From NCBI GenBank assembly GCA_050329975.1, contig JBHJOG010000100.1, positions 1 to 12,406 of the forward strand: DNA of 12,406 nt. The letters run 5' to 3'. The DNA is from CALKHQ01 sp050329975 (lineage in GTDB: Bacteria > Pseudomonadota > Alphaproteobacteria > CALKHQ01). A program made the translations under genes and the position numbers. Shown here piece after piece: positions 6,893 through 12,406 of this stretch. The notes beneath the pieces are model-generated. The model saw only the letters and a program-made list of their open reading frames with translations. It searched no databases and was not told where the DNA came from. Position 1 is the first letter of the stretch. Every line of letters starts with the position of its first letter.

Positions 6893-7899
6893 CGTTTCAC
6901 CGCAGCCGTGCGCTGGACGCGCCGCCTCTGGGTGTAGGTGGCGAGGCCGACGGCCAGCACCAGCATGCCGCCGTTGAACAGGTTCTCGACGAAGAACGGC
7001 GCGCCGAGCTGGGTCAAGCCCGACACCGCGACCGCCAGGACGGCGACGGCGAAGACCGTGCCCCAGACATTGGGCCGTCCCGGACGGATGGCGGTGGCGC
7101 CGAGCAGCGCGCCGGTAAAGGCCGGCAGCAGCAGCTCCTGACCCACCGTGCTCTGGCCGATCCTGAGCTGAGCCTGCAGGATGACACCGGCGAAGGACGC
7201 GATGGTGCCGGAGGCGACGAAGGCGAGCGTCACATAGAAACCGCGCGAGATGCCGGTCAGCTCGGCGGCGCGCGGGCTGTCGCCGATCACGTAAAGGAAG
7301 CGGCCGAGCGGCAGGTAGTCGAACACGATCCAGAGGATGATGCAGATGACGACCAGGTAGACGACGGGCATCGGAATGCCGGTGTAGGGCAACTGGCCGG
7401 ACAAGGCGGTGAACTCGGCCGGCAAGGTGCCCACCACCTGCATGCCGCCGGTATACCACTGGTTCAGGCCGAGCAGCAGCGTTCCCGAGCCGAGCGTCGC
7501 AATGAAGGAGTGGATGCGCAGCCGGGTGACGAGAAACCCGTTGATCAGGCCGACGCCGGCGCCGATCAGGATGCAGACCAGGGCGGCCGCCTGCCAGGAG
7601 AAGCCCTGCTGGGTCTGCAGGCCGTTGGCGAGCACCTGGGCGATGCCGAGGGTGGATGCAACCGACAGGTCGAAATTGTCCGACGCCAGAGGGATCATCA
7701 CCGCCAGCGCGGCCAGGGCGTAGATCGACCGGCTGTTCAGCATCGACTGGAAGGTGAAGGCCGTCAGGAAGGTATCCGGCTTCAGGATCGAGAAGACGAC
7801 GATCAGCAGCACCAGGATGATGGCAAGGTTCCAGATCGAAAAGAAATGGACGATAGAACCGCGCGAGCCGCGCTTCTGCCTGGTCTCGTCCACGCTCAT
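6889..7899 (-). CDS. RbsC-like sugar-type ABC transporter permease
   Basis: Complete 336-residue integral membrane protein of the BPD_transp_2 (ribose/xylose/autoinducer-2) permease family, expected to act as a homodimer with the neighbouring ATPase and binding protein. About eight to ten hydrophobic segments, including roughly 24-40, 57-73, 104-122, 178-196, 222-242 and 278-296. Family landmarks: NFDLSVAS (75-82, the RbsC-like DLSVG region), LINGFLVTRLRIHSFIATLG (118-137) and the cytoplasmic coupling segment GDSPRAAELTGI (206-217). A positively charged N-terminus (RQKRGSR) precedes the first segment, and the C-terminus is Arg/Lys-rich. It overlaps the ATPase stop by ATGA at 7896-7899 and the SDR start by GTGA at 6889-6892. 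The family imports pentoses, hexoses, polyols and related compounds; the substrate is not readable. Confidence 0.95.
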   Translation of the reverse strand: MSVDETRQKRGSRGSIVHFFSIWNLAIILVLLIVVFSILKPDTFLTAFTFQSMLNSRSIYALAALAVMIPLASDNFDLSVASTLGIAQVLANGLQTQQGFSWQAAALVCILIGAGVGLINGFLVTRLRIHSFIATLGSGTLLLGLNQWYTGGMQVVGTLPAEFTALSGQLPYTGIPMPVVYLVVICIILWIVFDYLPLGRFLYVIGDSPRAAELTGISRGFYVTLAFVASGTIASFAGVILQAQLRIGQSTVGQELLLPAFTGALLGATAIRPGRPNVWGTVFAVAVLAVAVSGLTQLGAPFFVENLFNGGMLVLAVGLATYTQRRRVQRTAAVKR

Positions 7900-9413
7900 T
7901 CAAGCCCCGCATATGCCATCTCGAGCTCAGCCTCTCCTGCCGCCTCCGCACCCGATGACAGCGCGGTGAGACGGGCGACGGTCAGTTCCTCGCGCGCGAC
8001 CTCGGCCACCACCCTGCCGTGGTCGAAGATCAGGGCCCGATGGCAGATCCCGGCCACCTCTTCGAAGTCCGAGGAAACCAGGAGTACGGCCAGACCCTCG
8101 TCCAGGGCAATCTGCAGCAGGCTGTAGATGTCTGCCTTCGAGCCGACGTCGACGCCGAAGGTCGGCTCCTCGAGCACGAGCAACCCAGTCCCGGCCGCCT
8201 CCATCCAGCGCGCGACGATCACCTTCTGCTGGTTGCCGCCCGACAGGGTCGCGATGATGCGCTCGGTCTCGCGCGGGCGCACCGAGAAGCGGTCGAGCAC
8301 CCGGCGGCATCGTTCCCGTTCCTGCGACGGGCCGATCGGGCTCAGCACCCGCCGGCCGGTCATGGTCGGGTTCATGAACAGGTTCTCGCGGACCGTCATC
8401 CGGCTCGCCATGCTCTCCTCGCCCCGCTTGCTGGAGACGAAGCCGATGCCGGCGCGCACAGTCTGGCCGGGGCTGCGCGCCATCAGGGGGCTGTCGCGGA
8501 ACTCGATCGTCCCGGACGTGGCTTGCCTGTCGCCGAAGATGGCGCGCCCGATCACGTCGTGGCCGGCGCCGCGCAAGCCCACCAGCCCGAGGATCTCGCC
8601 CGCGGCGACCTCGAAGGACACCGGGCCCGCGTCCTCGGCAACCAGGTCGCGGACCCGCAGGGTGGCCGCCGCGGTTCTGGCCGACGGCTTGACGAACACA
8701 TCGCCCAGGTCGCGGCCGATGATGTGGCGCACCAGCGCCTTGGGGTCGGTCTCCCCGACCGCCCCGGTCCACACCCGTCTGCCGTCGCGCAGCACGGTCA
8801 CCCGGTCCGCGATGCGGAACACTTCGTCGAGGCGATGGCTGACGTAGATCAGCCCCACGCCGTCGTCGCGCAGATGGCCCAGCGCATCAAGCAACCGGCC
8901 GACATCCGCCTCGGGAAGTGCCGCCGTCGGCTCGTCGAGCACCAGGATGTCGCTGGAGACCGCCATCGCGCGGGCAATGGCGACGATCGACCGCTCCGCA
9001 GCCGGCAGATCGCGCACCCGCGCCTCGGGATCGACGCCGCCGCCCATGCGATCGAGCGCGGCAGCGGCGCGCTCGCGCGTCCTGGCCCAGGAGATGATCC
9101 CGTTCCGGCGCGGATAGCCCGCGGTCAGGGCGACGTTTTCGGCCACGGTCATCGAGTTGACCAGGCCAAGGTCCTGATGGATGAAGGTTATCGGCAGCTT
9201 GCCCGACATCGGGTCGACGAGCTGCCCGCGGATCCGCACCTCGCCGGCATCCGCCCGATGGACCCCCGCCAGGACCTTGATCAGGGTCGACTTGCCGGCG
9301 CCGTTCTCACCCAGCAGCGCGTGGACCTCACCGGCCTGCAGGTCGAAATCGACCGCCGCGAGCGCGAGGGTGCCGGTGAAACGCTTGGTGAGGTTCGAGA
9401 CGTCCAGCAGCAT
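7896..9413 (-). CDS. Sugar-type ABC transporter ATP-binding protein (two nucleotide-binding domains)
   Basis: Predicted 505-residue RbsA/MglA-like ATPase with two fused nucleotide-binding domains. Domain 1: Walker A GENGAGKST (35-43), Q-loop HQD (79-81), Walker B ILVLDEPT (156-163) and switch His193, but the signature is LPAAE (136-140) in place of LSxGQ. Domain 2: a degenerate Walker A GLRGAGHDV (279-287) lacking the GK(S/T), signature LSGGNQQK (390-397), and Walker B LLVLEEPT (411-418) followed by FGVDVGSK. Degeneracy of the second Walker A is normal for this family; the weakened signature in domain 1 means only one of the two composite ATP sites looks catalytic. The ATG is the first available start after an in-frame stop, yet no clear ribosome-binding site precedes it. 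Translation is coupled to the permease by ATGA overlap. Confidence 0.95.
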   Translation of the reverse strand: MLLDVSNLTKRFTGTLALAAVDFDLQAGEVHALLGENGAGKSTLIKVLAGVHRADAGEVRIRGQLVDPMSGKLPITFIHQDLGLVNSMTVAENVALTAGYPRRNGIISWARTRERAAAALDRMGGGVDPEARVRDLPAAERSIVAIARAMAVSSDILVLDEPTAALPEADVGRLLDALGHLRDDGVGLIYVSHRLDEVFRIADRVTVLRDGRRVWTGAVGETDPKALVRHIIGRDLGDVFVKPSARTAAATLRVRDLVAEDAGPVSFEVAAGEILGLVGLRGAGHDVIGRAIFGDRQATSGTIEFRDSPLMARSPGQTVRAGIGFVSSKRGEESMASRMTVRENLFMNPTMTGRRVLSPIGPSQERERCRRVLDRFSVRPRETERIIATLSGGNQQKVIVARWMEAAGTGLLVLEEPTFGVDVGSKADIYSLLQIALDEGLAVLLVSSDFEEVAGICHRALIFDHGRVVAEVAREELTVARLTALSSGAEAAGEAELEMAYAGLE

Positions 9414-9453
9414 GGGGCAAGGTGACCGGGAGAGAGTGGCCGCAAGAGGCGCG

Positions 9454-9493
9454 TGGGGCGCGTGTCATGCCTCGCGGCAGCGCACGCGCCCCA
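9454..9493 (-). promoter_or_regulatory. Intergenic GC-rich stem-loop between binding-protein and ATPase genes
   Basis: TGGGGCGCGTG (9454-9464) pairs perfectly with CACGCGCCCCA (9483-9493), an 11-bp stem with an 18-nt loop that itself contains a small GCC/GGC stem. It sits in the 117-bp gap after the binding-protein stop. No T-run follows on the minus strand, so it does not look like an intrinsic terminator. In importer operons such a hairpin commonly protects the binding-protein mRNA and lowers downstream expression; that role is inferred. Confidence 0.5.
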
Positions 9494-9530
9494 GCAGGTT
9501 TCCAGCGTCGCCGGAGAGATATCGCGAACG

Positions 9531-10640
9531 TCAGCCTTCCACGCCCCACAGCTCGAGGTAGCGCTCCTCATAGCCGTTGCTGGGGATGAAGGTGTTCTGG
9601 TCGCCGCCCTCGGCATCGACGTTGTCGGTGGTGACGAGGTAGGGATCCTGGACGAAGCCGCTCGGTCCCTCGCCGTTGAAGGCGCGGTTGAGCTCGTCTA
9701 TCGCCTGGAAGGCCTGCATCCGGTACGGCTCGGAGACCGTCACCTGCTGGTACTGGTCGCCGGCGCGGATCCGCTCATAGGCCGACTGGTTGCCGTCCGC
9801 CGAGACCAGAATGACGTCGTCGGTGCCGACACCGCCGGCGCGCAGGGCGGGAACCTGGTAGTCGGCGGTGTAGTCGGCCACCGAGGTGATGTAGAGCGGC
9901 GTGCCGTAGGTCTGGACCCAGGAAGTGACCAGCGCCGGCTGGCGTTGCGCGACCTCGGCGATCGGCGAGTTGGAGAACTCCAGCACCTCGCAGCCCTCGC
10001 ACTCCATCAGCCGCTCCTCGGTCGCATGCGCCTTGGTGCAAGCGATTGCGTATTCGCAGTGGCTGGTCACCACGACACGCGCCGTGCCGCCGGAATGCTG
10101 GATGATCCAGTCGGCCTGGGCCTTGCCGATGTCGCGCGGATCCTGCTGGATGTTGTTGAACAGCCCGATGTCTTCCTGCGGACCGGGATAGGCCGCCGCG
10201 TGAATACCGACGATGACGATCCCGTTCTCTCGGGCGACCTCGATCTGGGGCTGCAGGCTGGCCGCATCCGCATCCATGACGATGCCGTCGACCTGCAGCG
10301 CGATCGCCTGGTCGACTGCCCGTTGCCAACCGACGGGGCTGCCCTGGCCGTCGATGACGGTCACCTCCCAGCCCACCCTGGCGCCGACATCCTCGATGTG
10401 GGATCCCCATTCGCGCGAAGCGTCGTTTTGCTGGTTGCTCGACACGTAGGCGATGTGCTTGTCGGCAGCGATGTCCGGCGATTCCGTCGGGCCGCGCCAG
10501 TCCGACTGCGGCCCGGCATAGCGGACGACCGCCTCCGCCACCTCGTCCATGAACGCGTCCTGCGCCCAGGCCGCGGATGTCAGGCCGAGTGCCGCCGCAG
10601 CTGCGGCAAGCGTCACCGCCGAGAGACTTGTCTTGTGCAT
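9531..10640 (-). CDS. Periplasmic sugar-type ABC transporter substrate-binding protein
   Basis: Complete 369-residue secreted protein of the Peripla_BP_4 (ribose/autoinducer-2 binding-like) type. A clear Sec signal peptide: MHKTSLSAV, then a long alanine/leucine core, with likely cleavage after AWA (26/27). No lipobox cysteine, so it is a soluble periplasmic protein. Lobe 1 begins at HIAYVSSNQQNDASREWGSHIE (62-83, quoted in part) and QAIALQVDGIVMDA (111-124). Lobe 2 includes ILVSADGNQSAYERI further on. Four cysteines, C195, C201, C214 and C217, cluster in one segment, unusual for this family and suggestive of two disulfides. It is first in the leftward operon, with an excellent AGGGAGGA ribosome-binding site six bases before ATG, as expected for the most abundant component. 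Ligand unknown; the class and position fit a sugar, polyol or sugar acid. Confidence 0.94.
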   Translation of the reverse strand: MHKTSLSAVTLAAAAAALGLTSAAWAQDAFMDEVAEAVVRYAGPQSDWRGPTESPDIAADKHIAYVSSNQQNDASREWGSHIEDVGARVGWEVTVIDGQGSPVGWQRAVDQAIALQVDGIVMDADAASLQPQIEVARENGIVIVGIHAAAYPGPQEDIGLFNNIQQDPRDIGKAQADWIIQHSGGTARVVVTSHCEYAIACTKAHATEERLMECEGCEVLEFSNSPIAEVAQRQPALVTSWVQTYGTPLYITSVADYTADYQVPALRAGGVGTDDVILVSADGNQSAYERIRAGDQYQQVTVSEPYRMQAFQAIDELNRAFNGEGPSGFVQDPYLVTTDNVDAEGGDQNTFIPSNGYEERYLELWGVEG

Positions 10641-10663
10641 CGCCGTCCTCCCTCGGGTCCCCT

Positions 10664-10680
10664 GCGATCACCAGCGATCA
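10664..10680. repeat. Short direct repeat in the leader of the binding-protein gene
   Basis: GCGATCA occurs at 10664-10670 and again at 10674-10680, ten bases apart, about one helical turn. It lies in the presumed 5' untranslated leader of the leftward operon, between the promoter and the ribosome-binding site. It may be a secondary protein-binding site or chance. Confidence 0.3.
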
Positions 10681-10682
10681 TG

Positions 10683-10710
10683 TTGACCCTTGTTGCATTT
10701 AGGCTATCGT
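10683..10710 (+). promoter_or_regulatory. Candidate sigma70 promoter for the regulator-dehydrogenase operon
   Basis: TTGACC (10683-10688) and TATCGT (10705-10710) are separated by 16 bp, five and four matches to the sigma70 consensus. Transcription would start near 10717, inside the palindrome at 10712-10730, so a repressor bound there would block it. The assignment is by eye only. Confidence 0.4.
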
Positions 10711-10735
10711 ACTGTCAGACAGGCTGACAGATCAA
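10706..10735 (-). promoter_or_regulatory. Candidate sigma70 promoter for the ABC-dehydrogenase operon
   Basis: On the minus strand TTGATC (10735-10730) and TACGAT (10711-10706) are 18 bp apart, each with four matches to consensus. The spacer is almost exactly the palindrome at 10712-10730, the classic layout for repression. Its -10 element shares bases with the -10 of the rightward promoter, so both operons could be controlled by one site. Confidence 0.45.
10712..10730. promoter_or_regulatory. Palindromic operator candidate for the GntR/FCD regulator
   Basis: CTGTCAGACAGGCTGACAG contains two nested symmetries: a perfect 11-bp palindrome CTGTC-A-GACAG (10712-10722), and outer arms CTGTCAG/CTGACAG (10712-10718, 10724-10730) around ACAGG. 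The first closely matches the TTGTC-N-GACAA type of site recognised by many FadR-subfamily GntR repressors. It lies between the divergent start codons and overlaps both candidate promoters. Binding by the adjacent regulator is inferred. Confidence 0.65.
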
Positions 10736-10819
10736 TCCGGTTTTCGAATCGTTTCATACGGGCGATGCCGCGACCGGCCCAGCCCGCCACGACCGTGTTC
10801 GAACTGGAGCCTATCCCTG

Positions 10820-11545
10820 GTGCAGCACAAGCCGACCCTCGAGCCGATCCGCCGGCGCAAGATCTATCAGGAGGTGGTGAAGCGCCTCGAGGAGATGATC
10901 GAGGGCGACCGGTTCGCGCCGGGCGACCTGTTCCTGTCGGAGCGGGAGATCATGGATGCGCTGGGCGTCGGCCGTTCCGCCGTGCGCGAGGCCATGCTTT
11001 CGCTGGAGCGATCGGGGCTGATCCGCCTGCGCAGCGGCGAGCGCGCCCAGGTCACCCGCCCCTCCGCCAAGGTCCTGGTCAGGGGGCTGTCGAGCGCTGC
11101 CCGGATGATGCTGTCGGAGGACGGCGGCATCGCGCATTTCCAGGAAGCGCGCACGCTGCTTGAGACCGGGCTCGCCCGACTTGCCGCCCAGCTCGCCACC
11201 GACGACGACATCGCCCGGCTGCGGCTGGCGCTGAAGGCCAACGAGGACGCGATCGGGAACTTCGAGGATTTCATGCGGACGGACGTGGAGTTCCACTACG
11301 CGATCGCGACCATCCCGAAGAACCCGATCTTCCTGTCCTTCAACGACGCGGTGGTGGAATGGCTCACCGAGCAGCGCAGCATGTCGGGACGCGTCGAGAG
11401 CGCCTTCGAGGACGCCTACGCCTCGCATCTCCGGATCTTCGAGGCGATCGCGACCCGCGACCCAGCGACGGCGCAGACGGCCATGCAGGACCACATGGAC
11501 CAGGTGGTGCGTCACTACTGGGAAATCCGCAACAGCGCCGCCTGA
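10820..11545 (+). CDS. GntR-family (FadR subfamily, FCD domain) regulator, NanR-like
   Basis: Predicted 241-residue regulator. The winged-helix GntR domain covers about 10-80: RRRKIYQEVVKRLEEMI, then LSEREIMDALGVGRSAVREAM (recognition helix about 51-60) and the wing SGERAQVTRPSA. The FCD ligand domain covers about 105-235 with the usual metal-ligand set: D155, H159, H203 and H225. The ERAxVxRPSA wing, GGIAHF (102-107) and AxIPxNPIF are strikingly like E. coli NanR, the sialic-acid regulator, so it belongs to that clade. No sialic-acid catabolic gene is present, and the effector is more likely an acid made or imported by this locus. The start is GTG 10820 with GGAG ten bases upstream; no in-frame ATG exists upstream. 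Divergent from the ABC operon and 37 bp before the Ldh_2 gene, it probably represses both operons from the 10712-10730 site. Confidence 0.93.
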   Translation: MQHKPTLEPIRRRKIYQEVVKRLEEMIEGDRFAPGDLFLSEREIMDALGVGRSAVREAMLSLERSGLIRLRSGERAQVTRPSAKVLVRGLSSAARMMLSEDGGIAHFQEARTLLETGLARLAAQLATDDDIARLRLALKANEDAIGNFEDFMRTDVEFHYAIATIPKNPIFLSFNDAVVEWLTEQRSMSGRVESAFEDAYASHLRIFEAIATRDPATAQTAMQDHMDQVVRHYWEIRNSAA

Positions 11546-11582
11546 CGCCTGTCCCGTCCTGCCACCACAATCGGAGAGCGCC

Positions 11583-12406
11583 GTGGCCCTCTATCCGACG
11601 TCCGAGACCGACCGGCGAATCCCGCATGACCTGCTGATCAGGGACGTCGCGGGCGTGTTCCGGGCATGCGGCATGAACGAGGCGGACGCCCGGCTGCTGG
11701 CCTGGAGCCTGGTCCGCGCCGACCTGCGCGGGATCCACTCGCACGGCGTGTTGCGGGTGCCGGACTATGTGGCGAAGCTGCGCCACCAGGGGGTGGATCC
11801 GCGGGGCAGGCCCAGTGTGGCGGTGGATTCCGGCATCGCGCTGGTAATCGACTGCGGCAATGCGATGGGCCAGATCGGCATGGCCTTCGCCATGTCCCGG
11901 GCGATCGAACGCGCCGTCGAGACCCACATGGCGATCGCGGCGGTGCGCGGCTCGAACCATTGCGGCGCAATGGATTTCTTCGCGATGATGGCGCTGGAGC
12001 GCGACATGATCGGGCTCTGCGCGACCAACGCGCTGCCGACGATGGCGCCATGGGGCGGGCGCGAGAAGATCGTCGGGATCAACCCGCTCGGCATTGCCAT
12101 CCCCGGCGGCGAGGAAGGACCGTTCGTCCTCGACATCGCCTTCGGCCAGACGGCGCACGGCAAGATCCGGGTCTATGCGCAGAAAGGGGCGCCGATTCCT
12201 GAAGGCTGGGCTTTCGACGCGCAGGGGCAGCCGACGACCGACGCGCAGGCCGCCCTGGACGGGCTGATCCAGCCGATCGGCGGCCACAAGGGGGTCGGGC
12301 TCGGCATGGCCTTCGGGATGCTGTCGAGCCTGCTGTCGGGCGGTGCCTACGGTACCGAACTCGGCAACATGGTCGACGGCCCGCGCGCCGGCTGCGACGC
12401 GCATCT
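11583..12406 (+). CDS. Ldh_2-family NAD(P)-dependent 2-hydroxyacid dehydrogenase, partial (3' end beyond the window)
   Basis: First 274 residues of a malate/L-lactate dehydrogenase-fold (PF02615) oxidoreductase; family members are usually about 330-360 residues. This family is unrelated to classical MDH/LDH and includes ureidoglycolate dehydrogenase, sulfolactate dehydrogenase ComC, 2,3-diketogulonate reductase and piperideine-2-carboxylate reductase. Seen: ADLRGIHSHGVLR (46-58) with catalytic-type H54, RGSNHCGA (122-129), NALPTMAPWGG (149-159), GINPLGIAIPG (165-175), IPEGWAFDAQGQPTTD (205-220) and PIGGHKGVGL (231-240). All family landmarks in this part are intact. The GTG start has GGAGAG upstream at proper spacing. 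It is cotranscribed with the NanR-like regulator. It probably interconverts a 2-hydroxy and a 2-oxo acid in the same pathway as the leftward operon; the substrate cannot be chosen among the subfamilies. Confidence 0.93.
   Translation, partial: MALYPTSETDRRIPHDLLIRDVAGVFRACGMNEADARLLAWSLVRADLRGIHSHGVLRVPDYVAKLRHQGVDPRGRPSVAVDSGIALVIDCGNAMGQIGMAFAMSRAIERAVETHMAIAAVRGSNHCGAMDFFAMMALERDMIGLCATNALPTMAPWGGREKIVGINPLGIAIPGGEEGPFVLDIAFGQTAHGKIRVYAQKGAPIPEGWAFDAQGQPTTDAQAALDGLIQPIGGHKGVGLGMAFGMLSSLLSGGAYGTELGNMVDGPRAGCDAH

Noticed and set aside
6161..7951. Single 596-codon minus-strand frame spanning the permease and SDR regions, which would suggest a fusion protein
   Set aside because: Only the SDR part encodes a recognisable protein in this frame; the rest is out of frame with the real permease. 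The SDR starts at the GTG at 6892 overlapping the permease stop.
8019..9425. Plus-strand open frame of 468 codons opposite the ABC ATPase
   Set aside because: Antisense to a complete, motif-verified ATPase; no recognisable domain; rich in His/Arg/Gly/Asp as expected of a shadow.

Overview
The window is a GC-rich (roughly two-thirds G+C), densely coded chromosomal segment. Gene families, GC-rich codon use and gene arrangement all suggest an alphaproteobacterium, perhaps of the Rhodospirillales/Rhizobiales type; this is judged from sequence style, with no marker gene present. No tRNA, rRNA, CRISPR array, insertion sequence or phage gene was seen. No gene-free stretch exceeds about 180 bp.

Left block (1-4290, all minus strand): reading leftward from 4290, a small YCII/DGPF-domain protein is followed by an ECF42-type sigma factor with a C-terminal extension, the standard partner pair of that sigma group. 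After 78 bp comes a YcaO cyclodehydratase-fold protein whose stop overlaps (ATGA) the start of a TfuA-like protein that runs off the left edge. YcaO plus TfuA is the known pair for ATP-dependent thioamide formation on peptide backbones. No precursor peptide is visible here, so the substrate is unknown. An ECF42-like promoter lies directly upstream of the DGPF gene.

Middle: a lone plus-strand gene (4408-4881) encodes a small DUF2892/YgaP-like protein, convergent with the next block.

Right block (4903-12406) is a substrate uptake and oxidation locus built around a divergent promoter region at about 10641-10819. Leftward runs a five-gene operon: a secreted periplasmic binding protein, a double-domain sugar-type ABC ATPase, an RbsC-like permease, an SDR dehydrogenase and an FMN-dependent alpha-hydroxy-acid dehydrogenase. 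ATPase/permease and permease/SDR are joined by 4-bp overlaps (ATGA, GTGA). Rightward runs a NanR-like GntR/FCD regulator and an Ldh_2-family (malate/L-lactate/ureidoglycolate-type) NAD(P) dehydrogenase that runs off the right edge. A compact palindromic operator candidate sits exactly where the two divergent promoters overlap.

Taken together, the right block looks like a regulated catabolic cassette: a polyol, sugar acid or related hydroxy compound enters through the ABC importer and is oxidised by three dehydrogenases of different cofactor and probably different stereochemical preference. The exact substrate cannot be read from sequence. The most unusual points are the YcaO-TfuA pair behind an ECF42 module, a palindrome of rare codons near the 3' end of tfuA, the loss of two conserved active-site tyrosines in the FMN enzyme, and a four-cysteine cluster in the binding protein.
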